From the NCBI GenBank assembly GCA_034506315.1, contig JAPDPT010000008.1, positions 1-64,000 of the forward strand: 64,000 nucleotides of DNA. The letters are read 5' to 3'. The DNA is from a candidate division KSB1 bacterium. Lineage in GTDB: Bacteria > Zhuqueibacterota > Zhuqueibacteria > Oleimicrobiales > Geothermoviventaceae. The translations under genes were made by a program, and so were the position numbers. Positions 28,144 through 37,381 of this stretch are shown here, piece after piece; positions within the stretch are counted from its first letter, which is position 1, and every line of letters starts with the position of its first letter. Below the pieces are notes generated by a model. That model had not been told where the DNA came from. It searched no databases and saw only the letters and a program-made list of their open reading frames with translations.

Positions 28144-28498
28144 TTCTTGCTGACCTCCGTCAGACGCGTTCACCGAAGAGGACAAACCCCCAGCGCGATC
28201 CGGCAAGGCCTTGGCCCTTTGTGCTTAGGCCTTTTCAATGTACGGAAAGCTGTGACCTGCTGCAAGCTGCCACTCCGGGCTGGAAGTCGGGAAAAGCCGT
28301 GGCGGCAAGACCTGTTTCCATCTCCCCTGGTTCCCCGGACCGGGGAAAGGCCTCGGGCTGAATTCAACTTGGAAAAGGGCCGCGCTATGGTAAATTACGA
28401 GGAGGGCAAGGCGGGGAACAAAGCCGTGCCAGGCGAAGGTAACAAGATCGGGCGCCGCGTGACGGGAAGCGGCCTGGCTCGAGGCGGAGAGGCTGGCA
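28144..28498. promoter_or_regulatory. Divergent intergenic region between the patatin gene and the TPR lipoprotein gene
   Basis: A 355-base non-coding stretch. It contains the perfect inverted repeat TTCCCCGGACCGGGGAA at 28331-28347 and a candidate rightward promoter, -35 TTGGAA (28369-28374), 16-base spacer, -10 TAAATT (28391-28396). I could not find convincing leftward hexamers for the patatin gene. Nothing coding is supported. Confidence 0.45.
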
Positions 28499-30502
28499 AT
28501 GAGAGAATTACTTTTGCCGCGACGTGCGTTACTGATCGTTTTCAGCCTTTGGGTAGGGGCAGGTGGCTGTGCCTACCATCGTGCTCGGCTGACCGTACGG
28601 GAACCCAGGGCGCCGCGGGCTGCTCATCCCCTCGCCCTGCACCACGTGTTCCAGGGCGCCCTCTTCGAAGCCATGGGGGATCCGGCATCCGCTTTGATTG
28701 AGTACCAGGAAGCCCTCCTCTATGACTCCACCTCCAGCGCCATCTACCAGGCGGTCGCCGAAAATTACCTGCGGCTGCGTAAGCTGACGAGCGCGGTCCG
28801 GATGCTTGAACGTGCTGTCGAACTCGACAGCGAGAATACAGAGGCCCTTCGTCTCCTCAGCGATCTTTACCAGCATGCGCGGAAGTACGACCGCGTGGAG
28901 TGGGCGCTGCGCCGTCTCCTGGCCTGCGAGCCTGATGATCCGGATGTCCTGCGCAATCTTGTGGCGCTGCTCGTGGCGCAGGGGCGCGTTGCGGAGGCCA
29001 TTGAAACCGTCCGCGCCGCCTCGGAGAAGGTTCCATTCGGCGCAGAGGACTTCCTCGGCATCGCCGAGGTGTTCGCACGCCAGGGAGCTATGGATCAAGC
29101 GCGCTGGCTGGTGCAGCAGGCGATTCATGTGGATCCGGATAACGAAAGCGCGTACATGGAGATGGCCAATCTTCAGATCGAGGCGGGGGACACCGTCGGA
29201 GCCCAGGTCTTGCTGGAGAGGGCCATTGCTCAGCATCCCGACTTTCGCGAGGCCCGGAGACGGCTCCATGACGTGTACGTCATGCAGGGCAACTGGCACG
29301 CCGCCATTCAGCTCCTCGAGCAGGAGATAGCGGAAGATTCCACGGACCTCGACGTTTGGCTCCAGCTGGGCAGGCTCTACGTCCAGCACGGGGATACTGC
29401 GCGAGCCGAGAGTCTCTTCACTGAGCTCGTCAGCCGATTTCCAGACAGGTCCAGTCCTTACATCTCCCTCGCTGCACTCCATGTGGCCCGGGGGGATAGC
29501 GCGGCCGCCATTGAGGTCTTGCGCAGGGGACTGGAGCGGGCGTGGGACGATGAACTCGCAGATCGTGCCCGGGATTTGCTGATCCGAACGAAACGGAGCA
29601 GCGAGGCCCTGGACCTGCTGCAGAAGTGGGTCGCAAGGGATTCGACCCGGATACCTCCTCGCCTGTATCTGGCCGATCTCTACCTTGCAGTCGGCGACAC
29701 GGCCGAGGCCGAATGGGAGCTGCGCCGGCTGGTGGTCAGTTTCCCCCAGGACTGGCGTGGGTACTTTGCGCTGGGGAGATTGTTCTACCTCCGATCGATG
29801 TGGGGAGAGGCCTTGCGGTACCTGGAGCGGGCGCGGCAGCAGGAGAGCGACTTCGTCGGGACCTGGATCCTTTGCGGCATCGCCTACCTGCGCCAAGACA
29901 GCCTCTCCCAGGCTGAGGCGATATTCCGGGAAGCGGCCAGCCGGTTCCCGAATGAGGCCCAGCTCCACTTCCTCCTCGGGAACACCCTGATGCGTCAGCG
30001 GCGGCCTCAGGAGGCCGTGGAGTTCTTCGAGAAAGCAAGCCGTCTTGATCCCGATGACGAGGATTTTCTCCTCGGCCTTGCCGCGGCCTACGACGAGCTC
30101 AGGCAATACGATCGGTCGGACTCCCTGTACAGGCGCTTGCTGGAGCGCAATCCAGACCATCCCACGGCTCTGAACAACTACGCCTACAGCCTCTCGCTGC
30201 GCGGCGAAAGACTGGAGGAAGCTTTTCAAATGGCCCATGAGGCTCTCCTGGCTGAGCCGCGCAACGGTGCTTTCTTGGACACGATGGGCTGGATCCTCTA
30301 CAGGATGGGCCGTTACGGCGAAGCCCTGGAATACATCCGGAAGGCCTCCGAATTGCGCAGTGACTCGCCGGAGGTCTTCGAGCATCTGGGAGAAGTCCTG
30401 GAGAAGCTTGGGAATCTGGAGCAGGCCCGGCAGGCCTGGCAAAGAGCCCTGGAACTCGACCCCACGCGAAGACACCTTATGGAGAAGATCGAGGGCCGAT
30501 GA
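28499..30502 (+). CDS. Tetratricopeptide-repeat lipoprotein
   Basis: A 667-residue lipoprotein: signal peptide with lipobox GAGGC (Cys24), then about 16 TPR units from about residue 50 to the end (for example ALIEYQEALLYDSTSSAIYQAVAENYLRLR cut into 34-residue periods). The last units, NALNNYAYSLSLRGERLEEA-like and FLDTMGWILYRMGRYGEAL, resemble PEP-CTERM/exosortase or polysaccharide-system TPR proteins. GGCGGAGAGG precedes ATG 28499. Its stop overlaps the next lipoprotein gene by 4 bases (ATGA), so both envelope proteins are made together. A scaffold role in envelope or polysaccharide assembly is inferred from the repeats and the glycosyltransferases downstream. Confidence 0.82.
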   Translation: MRELLLPRRALLIVFSLWVGAGGCAYHRARLTVREPRAPRAAHPLALHHVFQGALFEAMGDPASALIEYQEALLYDSTSSAIYQAVAENYLRLRKLTSAVRMLERAVELDSENTEALRLLSDLYQHARKYDRVEWALRRLLACEPDDPDVLRNLVALLVAQGRVAEAIETVRAASEKVPFGAEDFLGIAEVFARQGAMDQARWLVQQAIHVDPDNESAYMEMANLQIEAGDTVGAQVLLERAIAQHPDFREARRRLHDVYVMQGNWHAAIQLLEQEIAEDSTDLDVWLQLGRLYVQHGDTARAESLFTELVSRFPDRSSPYISLAALHVARGDSAAAIEVLRRGLERAWDDELADRARDLLIRTKRSSEALDLLQKWVARDSTRIPPRLYLADLYLAVGDTAEAEWELRRLVVSFPQDWRGYFALGRLFYLRSMWGEALRYLERARQQESDFVGTWILCGIAYLRQDSLSQAEAIFREAASRFPNEAQLHFLLGNTLMRQRRPQEAVEFFEKASRLDPDDEDFLLGLAAAYDELRQYDRSDSLYRRLLERNPDHPTALNNYAYSLSLRGERLEEAFQMAHEALLAEPRNGAFLDTMGWILYRMGRYGEALEYIRKASELRSDSPEVFEHLGEVLEKLGNLEQARQAWQRALELDPTRRHLMEKIEGR

Positions 30503-31326
30503 CGCCGAAGCGGGGGATTTTTCGTGCGCTCCCGTTGGCAGTAGCCGCTGGAACGCTGTGTGCGGGATGGATTCAGGGTTGTGCCTCCCGCGGGCCGGGT
30601 GTCCAGCTATACGAACGGATGCGGTGGCCGGAGATCTGCCGCGCTCTTGAGGCACGGTGGGACGGATTCCTCTGCCTCGAGACCCAGATCCGGTACTCCG
30701 CGGAGACGCCCTTCGGCAATGTCGGCGGGTACGGCCGCCTTGCCTACGACAGCAGCCTGAAGAAATGGGCGGTGGAGCTGCGCGGTCCTCTCGGTGTTTT
30801 GGTTCTGTGCGGCTTTGCCAGTCCGGAGACGTCGTGGGTTTACATCCCGTGGGAGAATATGCTTTACGTTGCGGGTCGGGCCGAAGCCCTGCTCTTTTGG
30901 ACCGAGGGGATCAGCAAGGTATGGCTGGCTGTGCTTGGACGCTGTCCGCTGGGCTGCCGCGACGAAGTTCGTCTGATGCGTCGGTCCAATGAGCTGGTCG
31001 TTGTGGAAACCGGGCCCTCAGGGCAGGTGGTCGGGGTGCGGTTGGATCCCAAGGGGGGAGATCTGTTCCAGCTCGGATGGCAGTCCGATCGGACCGGCTT
31101 GACGGTCCATTACGAAGGTTACAGGACGGTCGGGGGTCAGCGTTTGCCAGGTCTGGTGCGTATCGAATCGAACTCCCCGCGGGCTCGCATCGCCGTCTCG
31201 TTGGTGGAGCCCAGGGTGAACCGGGCCATCAGCTGGTCGCGTTATCGTTTCCGGGTTCCGCCGTCGGCCCGCCAGGCCTCCTTCCATGAGCTGGCGGAAT
31301 TCTGGAGGTCCTTCCAGGGAGGGTAA
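30499..31326 (+). CDS. Lipoprotein, LolB/DUF4292-like
   Basis: A 275-residue predicted lipoprotein (lipobox IQGC, Cys28). The body is a run of beta strands with an open-barrel look: FLCLETQIRYSA, YGRLAYDSSLKKWAVELRGPLG, WVYIPWENMLYVA, and TVHYEGYRTVGGQRLPGLVRIE. This resembles LolB and the related DUF4292 family, which receive or carry lipoproteins at the outer membrane. The similarity was judged by eye and is not certain. It overlaps the TPR lipoprotein gene by 4 bases and precedes a glycosyltransferase by 4 bases, so it sits in one transcription unit with them. Confidence 0.6.
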   Translation: MTPKRGIFRALPLAVAAGTLCAGWIQGCASRGPGVQLYERMRWPEICRALEARWDGFLCLETQIRYSAETPFGNVGGYGRLAYDSSLKKWAVELRGPLGVLVLCGFASPETSWVYIPWENMLYVAGRAEALLFWTEGISKVWLAVLGRCPLGCRDEVRLMRRSNELVVVETGPSGQVVGVRLDPKGGDLFQLGWQSDRTGLTVHYEGYRTVGGQRLPGLVRIESNSPRARIAVSLVEPRVNRAISWSRYRFRVPPSARQASFHELAEFWRSFQGG

Positions 31327-31330
31327 TCCC

Positions 31331-32311
31331 GTGCGTTCGGGTCGATCGGATGTCGATCTTTCCATTCTTGTGCCCCTTCTGAACGAAGAGGAGTCGCTCC
31401 GTGAACTCCATCGGGAGATTACCGAGGCCCTGACCCCCATGGGCCTGAGCTATGAGATCGTGTTTGTGGACGATGGATCCACGGATGGGTCGTGGGAAGT
31501 CCTTCGCCAGATAGCTTCGGAAGACTCGCACGTCCGTGCCTTCCGTTTCCGACGAAACTTTGGGAAATCGGCGGCTTTGGCTTGTGGGTTCCGGCAGGCA
31601 CGCGGCAGGTACGTCGTGACGATGGACGCGGACTTGCAGGACGATCCTGCTGAAATCCCGAGGTTGATGGCAAGGCTCCAGGAGGGGTGGGATCTGGTCA
31701 ACGGCTGGAAGCGCAAGCGGCGTGACCCCTGGACGCGGCGGGTGAGCAGTCGGCTTTTCAACTGGGCGGCCTCGTGCGTGGCCGGACTGCGGCTACACGA
31801 TTTCAATTGTGGCCTCAAGGCTTACCGGAGGGAGGTGATCGAGGCCCTCCCCGTGTACGGGGAGTTGCACCGGTTTCTCCCCGCGCTTGCCCACTGGCAA
31901 GGATTTCGAGTGACGGAGCAGGAAGTTCAGCATCGGCCGCGGCGATATGGCCGCAGCAAGTATGGCCTGGGCCGGGCCAAGCGCGGCTTTTTCGACTTGA
32001 TCACCGTGCTCTTCCTCACGCGCTACGGCAAGCGCCCCTTGCATTTCTTCGGTGTACCGGGGCTCCTATCGGTGCTGGCCGGAGCAGGTCTTCTTGCGTA
32101 CCTTGCGTACCAGCGTCTGTTCGCCTCGGTTTATCTCAGCAACCGCCCCCTGTTGTTCCTCGGTCTCCTGCTCGTCATCGTGGGCATCCAGTTTGTGTCG
32201 ATAGGCCTGATCGGCGAGATGATCACGGAGATGCAGCGGGAGCGGATGCCCTACACGATTCGCGAGTCCCTGGGCCCCACCCAGAGCGACGAGCCATGCG
32301 GTTTGTCTTGA
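31331..32311 (+). CDS. Family 2 glycosyltransferase with C-terminal membrane helices (GtrB/DPM1-like)
   Basis: A 326-residue polyprenyl-phosphate glycosyltransferase. The GT-A domain has LSILVPLLNEEESL, the nucleotide-binding FVDDGSTDGS, RNFGKSAALACGF and the metal-binding DADLQDDP. Two transmembrane helices follow (about 240-262 and 275-298). Such enzymes move a sugar from a nucleotide donor to undecaprenyl phosphate for later transfer outside the membrane. GTG 31331 follows GGAGGG at 7-base spacing, 4 bases after the preceding stop; the longer frame starts inside the preceding gene and is rejected. It overlaps the next glycosyltransferase by 16 bases. Confidence 0.88.
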   Translation: MRSGRSDVDLSILVPLLNEEESLRELHREITEALTPMGLSYEIVFVDDGSTDGSWEVLRQIASEDSHVRAFRFRRNFGKSAALACGFRQARGRYVVTMDADLQDDPAEIPRLMARLQEGWDLVNGWKRKRRDPWTRRVSSRLFNWAASCVAGLRLHDFNCGLKAYRREVIEALPVYGELHRFLPALAHWQGFRVTEQEVQHRPRRYGRSKYGLGRAKRGFFDLITVLFLTRYGKRPLHFFGVPGLLSVLAGAGLLAYLAYQRLFASVYLSNRPLLFLGLLLVIVGIQFVSIGLIGEMITEMQRERMPYTIRESLGPTQSDEPCGLS

Positions 32312-33456
32312 TCGGACCCGCCTACCCGCTTCGCGGCGGCATCTCGCGTTTCAACGCGCGTCTTTTCCGCTCCTTGCGTTCCCGAGGACACACGGTGCTC
32401 GCGCTCAACTTTCGACGCCAGTACCCACAGATCCTCTTCCCGGGACGTAGCCAGGAGGACCCCAGCCCTCCGGACGAGATGCTTTCCGCGCCTCGAATCC
32501 TGGATTCTGTCGGGCCCAGATCGTGGTTCCGGACGGCTCAGGTGGCAGCCCGTTTTCGACCCGACGCCGTAGTGTTCCATCACTGGATGCCTTTCTTCGC
32601 TCTGGCCTACGGAAGCGTGGGGGCCTTAGTGCGCCGGACCTGCAAGGCCCCCATCGTCTGGATCTGCCACAACCTCACTCCCCATGAACGCCAGCCATTC
32701 GGTCGCCTTCTGAACAAGCTGGGTCTTCGCTCGGCGCACGGGTGCGTCGTAATGTCCGAGGCGGTCAGGCAGGAGTTGCAGGCGCTGCGGCGAAACATCC
32801 CTCATCGACTTGTGGCACACCCTGCGGAAGAGTTCTCCGCGCTTGTCGATCGTTTCACCGCGCGCCGAATCCTCGGCCTGCCGCAAGGGATTCCAATCCT
32901 CCTCTTCTTCGGCTATGTGCGCGCGTACAAAGGTCTGGACATCCTATTGCAGGCTGTCCCGCTGGTTTTGGCCAGGCGGCAGGTCTACGTGCTGGTCGCC
33001 GGCGAGTTTTACGAGCCGCGCGAAAAGTACGCCAGGCTTGCGCGGGAATTGGGTGTGGAGCAGGCCGTGGAGATGCGCGACACATTCGTACCTGAGGGGG
33101 ATGTACCCCTGTATCTGGCTGCCTGCGATGCTGTAGTGCTTCCGTACCGCACGGCTACCCAAAGCGGCATTGTACCGCTGGCCTACGCCCACCGAAGACC
33201 GGTGGTAACAACAGCGGTAGGAGGCTTGCCAGAAGTTGTAAAGGACGGGAAGACAGGGGTCCTGGCCTCTCTGCCGGAGCCGGAGAACGTAGCTGCGGCT
33301 ATTCTCCGCTTCTTAGAGCTTCACGACCAGGTCGACTGGGAGGGGGAAATTGCCGCGGTTCGCAGCTCCATGTCCTGGGAACGCTTCGTAGACGCCCTGG
33401 AGGACCTTGTACGGGAGCTGGACGGTCGAAATGTTTGCGGAACAAGCGAAGCCTGA
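32296..33456 (+). CDS. Family 4 (group 1) glycosyltransferase
   Basis: A 386-residue GT-B enzyme. It begins MRFVLIGPAYPLRGGISRFN, the usual glycine-rich acceptor loop, and its C-terminal Rossmann half carries LLFFGYVRAYKGLDILLQA and the donor-site segment YLAACDAVVLPYRTATQSG, then VVTTAVGGLPEVV. The E-x7-E motif of many group 1 enzymes is only partly kept (SGIVPLAYAHRRPV). ATG 32296 overlaps the upstream gene by 16 bases; an open frame extending upstream to 31774 only shadows that gene. It probably adds sugars to a lipid-linked glycan begun by its neighbour. Confidence 0.88.
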   Translation: MRFVLIGPAYPLRGGISRFNARLFRSLRSRGHTVLALNFRRQYPQILFPGRSQEDPSPPDEMLSAPRILDSVGPRSWFRTAQVAARFRPDAVVFHHWMPFFALAYGSVGALVRRTCKAPIVWICHNLTPHERQPFGRLLNKLGLRSAHGCVVMSEAVRQELQALRRNIPHRLVAHPAEEFSALVDRFTARRILGLPQGIPILLFFGYVRAYKGLDILLQAVPLVLARRQVYVLVAGEFYEPREKYARLARELGVEQAVEMRDTFVPEGDVPLYLAACDAVVLPYRTATQSGIVPLAYAHRRPVVTTAVGGLPEVVKDGKTGVLASLPEPENVAAAILRFLELHDQVDWEGEIAAVRSSMSWERFVDALEDLVRELDGRNVCGTSEA

Positions 33457-33460
33457 CTCG

Positions 33461-34816
33461 ATGAGGGACAGATCGGTTCAGAGTACAGATCGCCCCGCGG
33501 CGCTGATCGTGTCTTACTACTTCCCACCGGCGGGAGGAAGTGGAGTCCAGAGGGTCCTGAAATTTGTCAAGTACCTGCCGGAGTTCGGTTGGCGGCCGAT
33601 CGTCCTGACGGCGAGGGGTGCCGATTACCCAACTCTGGATCCATCCCTGGGTGCCGAGGTGCCGGCTTCGGTCTGGGTGCTCCGCTCCAGGATCGTCGAG
33701 CCCTACGCGCTCTATCGACGCCTTACGGGAAAGAAAGACGTTCAGCACCTCGACGTGGTGGTTCTGACGCGTCGCACCGATCAAAAGCTCTCGGAGCGAA
33801 TGGCCGAGTGGGTGCGGAGCACATTCTTTGTCCCTGACGCGCGGATCGGTTGGCTGCCGTTCGCCGTCCATATGGGAGTACGGGCGGCCCGTCTCCCCGG
33901 TGTGCGCGTCGTTGTGTCGTCGGCTCCACCGTACACGTGCCATCTCATCGGGTATCTTGTACATCGCCTGAGTGGGAAGCCTTGGGTGGCCGATTTTCGG
34001 GATTCCTGGGTGGACTGGGTTTCCGCTCCGCGCCGTAGAGGTTTTTCCCGACGCGTGGATCTGGCCTTGGAAGGTCTGGTCCTTCGAGGCGCTTCCTTAC
34101 TGGTCTCCGTTTCCGAGGGCGTGCGCGATGATCTCGTAAGTCGTCACCCTGAAGCGAGGGACCATCACTGGGTGCTGATCCCGAACGGCTTCGATCCCGA
34201 AGACTTCGAGGGGCTTGCGGGAGAAGTCCGGGAAGAGAAGCTGACCTTGCTCTACAGCGGGTCGTTGTACGGTCCCCGCCATCCGGGCACCCTCCTCCGG
34301 GGCCTGCGCCTTCTCCGTGAGGAGAGCTGGGAAGGATGGGGGGCCTTGCGGTTGCGTATTGTGGGCCGCATCGCGAAGGAGATCCGGGAGGAAATAGAGC
34401 GGGAGGCGGGAGACATCGCAGAGTGCTCCGATTACCTGCCGCACCGTGAGGCCGTAAGGGAGCTTCTGAGGTGCGATGTGGCCGTCCTCATCGTCGATGC
34501 CATGCCCGCCAGCAAGGGAGTGCTGACGGGCAAGCTGTTCGAGTACTTGGGGGCGCGCAAGCCAATCCTGGCGATTGCACCCCCCGAAGGGGAGGCCGCT
34601 CGACTCATCGCGGAAGGTGGCTGCGGTTGGATCGTCTCCCCTGGCGATGCGGAGGGCGTGGCCAGGGCGTTGCGTGAGATCTACAGACTCTGGCGCCAGG
34701 GCCAACTGCCCCGTCCGACAGAGGAATTCGTGGCGCGGTTCGATCGGCGCAAGCAGGCCCAGCAGCTTGCGGAATGGCTGGAGAGGCTCGCCTGCGGAAA
34801 AGAGGTTAGGCTGTGA
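33461..34816 (+). CDS. Family 4 glycosyltransferase
   Basis: A GT-B glycosyltransferase of about 451 residues. The N-terminal half starts with ALIVSYYFPPAGGSGVQRVLKF and contains VADFRDSWVDW, a pattern of the WcaI/PelF-like group 1 subfamily. The C-terminal half has LLYSGSLYGPRHPGTLLRGL and GVLTGKLFEYLGARKPILAIAP, where the Glu of KLFEY binds the donor sugar. The start is unclear: ATG 33461 begins 5 bases after the previous stop without a clear ribosome binding site, while ATG 33431 would overlap by 26 bases. It is the third of three consecutive glycosyltransferases. Confidence 0.85.
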   Translation: MRDRSVQSTDRPAALIVSYYFPPAGGSGVQRVLKFVKYLPEFGWRPIVLTARGADYPTLDPSLGAEVPASVWVLRSRIVEPYALYRRLTGKKDVQHLDVVVLTRRTDQKLSERMAEWVRSTFFVPDARIGWLPFAVHMGVRAARLPGVRVVVSSAPPYTCHLIGYLVHRLSGKPWVADFRDSWVDWVSAPRRRGFSRRVDLALEGLVLRGASLLVSVSEGVRDDLVSRHPEARDHHWVLIPNGFDPEDFEGLAGEVREEKLTLLYSGSLYGPRHPGTLLRGLRLLREESWEGWGALRLRIVGRIAKEIREEIEREAGDIAECSDYLPHREAVRELLRCDVAVLIVDAMPASKGVLTGKLFEYLGARKPILAIAPPEGEAARLIAEGGCGWIVSPGDAEGVARALREIYRLWRQGQLPRPTEEFVARFDRRKQAQQLAEWLERLACGKEVRL

Positions 34817-34840
34817 TCGCATCTTGGCCTGGAGGCAGGG

Positions 34841-37342
34841 ATGGCTGAAAAAGGACGGAAGAGCGCCAAGGCACACTCCCGGAGGGCGGAAACCAAGCGT
34901 CCTTCCTTCGTTCGACGGCACCCGGACTGGACGGTGGGCATGGGATTAGGGGTTCTCCTGCTGGCTTACTATGCGCCGGTGGTCTTCTACAACCAGACGC
35001 TGCTTCCGCCGGACACCCTGGCCTCCAAAAGCTTCGGCCCGTTCATTCGGCAGTGCTTGAGCCAGCACGAGTATCCCAAGTGGAATCCCTACATCTTCTG
35101 CGGCATGCCGTCGTTTGCCAGTTTGACTGCGGCTCCCTATGTGGATTTGCTGAGCGACCTTCTGCAGGCGATTCTCTGGATCCCCCGCCAAATCCTGCCC
35201 GGCGGAGACTTCCTGACCCGCTTGGCCAACTACTTCCTATTCGGCTTTTTCGCCTACCTGTACCTGCGGAGGAAAGGCATTCGGCCGGAGGCGGGGATGT
35301 TCGCTGCGGCCGGTCTGGTGCTCCTGCCGGAGGTTGTAGCGTACGCGGCCTTCGGTCACGGCACCAAGTTGAACAGCGTGGCCCTGATCCCACTGATTCT
35401 TCTCTTGGCGGAGGAGCTGGTCGAGCGGAGGACTCTTCTGCTCTTTGCGGCAACGGCGCTTGCGGTCGGTTTTCAGATGCTGCGCGCGCACGTACAAATC
35501 AGCTACTACACCTTTCTCGCGCTCGCCCTGTATGGACTATGGTCAGTTGGTTGGCGGTTGGCAAAGGAGCGCCGCTTCGACAAGGGGCTACTCGGGGGCA
35601 TCGTCCTCTTGGGCGGGGCCGTAGCGCTCGGGGTGCTCATGTCGTCGTGGCTCTATTTGAGTGTCCACGAGTACAGCCGGTTCAGCATTCGTGGCGGTCC
35701 GGAGGGCGGCCTGTCGTACGGCTACGCCACGAACTGGTCTTTCCCGCCGGCCGAATTGATCACCTTCTTTGTCCCCTCCTATTTCGGGTTCGGAGGTCAG
35801 ACGTACTGGGGAGAGATGCCTTTCACCGATTTTCCTCGCTACTTCGGTGTGACAGTCCTGTTCTTCGCAGCGGTGGCCTTGCTGGTGCGGCGGGATCGCT
35901 GGACGTGGTTCCTTTTCGCCCTCGGCCTGTTCTCGTTGGTCGTTTCGTTCGGGCGCCATCTTCCTCTCCTTTACGATCCCATGTTCCGGTATCTCCCCTA
36001 CTTCAATAAGTTCCGTGTCCCGGTAATGATTCATGTTCTGTTGGGCATCTCCCTTCTGCTCCTCGCCGGCGTGGGCGTTCATGAACTTCTGGAGAGAAGG
36101 GCTGGGGAGAAACCGGTCAGAGGAGCGCTGTATGCCCTTGTGGGCATTTCCTTCCTCCTGTTCGCACTTGTCGCGTTCGGAAAGGGGGCGATTCTGGACG
36201 CGATTGCCCGCTCTGGCAAAGTGGCCCCTGCGCTTCATGCCCGTGCCTACGAGATGGCCTTGCGCGACGGTCTGAAAATGCTTGTCCTGATTGCGGTCTT
36301 AGGGGCCCTCACGTGGGCCTTCCTGCGCCGGAAGATCAGCCCGAGCTGGTTCGCGATGGGCGCCTTTGCCTTGCTGCTGGTGGACCTCTGGCCCGTTAGC
36401 CATCGCCTCCTGGATCCCCAGCCTGAGGCAAGCGAGACCGAGTACTTCCGGGCCGACCCCGCGGTTCAATTCGTGAAAAAGCAGGACGGCCTCTTCCGAA
36501 TCTACCCAATCGCCGATCCGCGACCGGCCAACTGGTACGCTTATCACTTTCTCCAGAACATCTACGGGTACCATGCGGCCAAGCTAAAACTCTACCAGTC
36601 CTTCTTGGACAGCACCCACATCGCCGATACCGATCGCTACGGCTTCCCCCTGTTTCTCAGTCGCTACTATCGCGTCGTTCAACGGGGTGGTCGGTTGGCG
36701 TTGGAACGGACGCCCCCTGAGGCTGTTGATCGAGAGCTTGCGCGCCTCCACGACAAGGTTCTCGATCTTCTTAACGTCAGGTATCTGCTCTCGCCATACT
36801 CTTTCGCCGACTCTACGTATCGGCTTGCGCAGGGCGGCCAGCTCAATGTGGTCGAGAACCCCGATGCGTTGCCGCGGGCCTTTGTAGTGGACAGCGTAAT
36901 CGTAGTAAGAAGTGAGGAAGAGGCTTACGCCGTTTTTCGCTCGCCCACGTTCGATCCCCGACGCGCGGCGATCCTCCTCGGCCAGCCCGATCTGGCACCG
37001 CAACGGGGCGCCCGTGGGGAAGCGCGGGTTGTCAAGTACGGTCCTCACAGGATCGTGCTCGATGCGGAAGCAACCGGACCTTCATGCCTGGTGCTGAGCG
37101 AGGTGTATTACCCCGCCGGATGGAAGGCGAGGATCGACGGCCACGCTGTCCCCATCCATCGGGCGGATGTGATCCTGCGCGGGATTATGCTCCCTGCCGG
37201 AAAGCACCGTGTGGAGCTTGTGTTCGATCCGGAAACCTTCCGTCTTGGGCTGATCATCACAGTGGCCGTCACCGGGACGCTCCTGGCCTTGCTGGCATGG
37301 GCCTGGTTTGGGAAACATCAGCGTTTTGCGATGGCCGATTAG
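34841..37342 (+). CDS. YfhO-family membrane protein (GT-C-like)
   Basis: An 833-residue integral membrane protein. A first helix at about 32-50 leads to a loop TLLPPDTLASKSFGPFIRQC with an acidic residue, then about ten more hydrophobic segments up to about residue 535. A soluble C-terminal domain (about 540-800) precedes a final helix (805-825). This layout and the stretches WNPYIFCGMPSFASL and FNKFRVPVMIHVLL are typical of YfhO-type proteins; in Gram-positive bacteria YfhO takes part in glycosylating lipoteichoic acid. Following three glycosyltransferases by 24 bases, it likely transfers or modifies a lipid-linked sugar outside the membrane (inference). Confidence 0.78.
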   Translation: MAEKGRKSAKAHSRRAETKRPSFVRRHPDWTVGMGLGVLLLAYYAPVVFYNQTLLPPDTLASKSFGPFIRQCLSQHEYPKWNPYIFCGMPSFASLTAAPYVDLLSDLLQAILWIPRQILPGGDFLTRLANYFLFGFFAYLYLRRKGIRPEAGMFAAAGLVLLPEVVAYAAFGHGTKLNSVALIPLILLLAEELVERRTLLLFAATALAVGFQMLRAHVQISYYTFLALALYGLWSVGWRLAKERRFDKGLLGGIVLLGGAVALGVLMSSWLYLSVHEYSRFSIRGGPEGGLSYGYATNWSFPPAELITFFVPSYFGFGGQTYWGEMPFTDFPRYFGVTVLFFAAVALLVRRDRWTWFLFALGLFSLVVSFGRHLPLLYDPMFRYLPYFNKFRVPVMIHVLLGISLLLLAGVGVHELLERRAGEKPVRGALYALVGISFLLFALVAFGKGAILDAIARSGKVAPALHARAYEMALRDGLKMLVLIAVLGALTWAFLRRKISPSWFAMGAFALLLVDLWPVSHRLLDPQPEASETEYFRADPAVQFVKKQDGLFRIYPIADPRPANWYAYHFLQNIYGYHAAKLKLYQSFLDSTHIADTDRYGFPLFLSRYYRVVQRGGRLALERTPPEAVDRELARLHDKVLDLLNVRYLLSPYSFADSTYRLAQGGQLNVVENPDALPRAFVVDSVIVVRSEEEAYAVFRSPTFDPRRAAILLGQPDLAPQRGARGEARVVKYGPHRIVLDAEATGPSCLVLSEVYYPAGWKARIDGHAVPIHRADVILRGIMLPAGKHRVELVFDPETFRLGLIITVAVTGTLLALLAWAWFGKHQRFAMAD

Positions 37343-37381
37343 ACCTGGAGAGGTCTGCTGGCTTTCGGAACTGGGGAGCCG

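Noticed and set aside
28529-30655. Long minus-strand open frame (708 codons) opposite the TPR lipoprotein gene
   Set aside because: The plus strand encodes clear TPR repeats with a lipoprotein signal. The antisense frame has no recognisable domain and reflects GC-rich codon bias.
31774-32295. Upstream extension of the GT4 gene at 32296
   Set aside because: The extension shadows the coding sequence of the GT2 gene; family N-terminus and start codon fit 32296.
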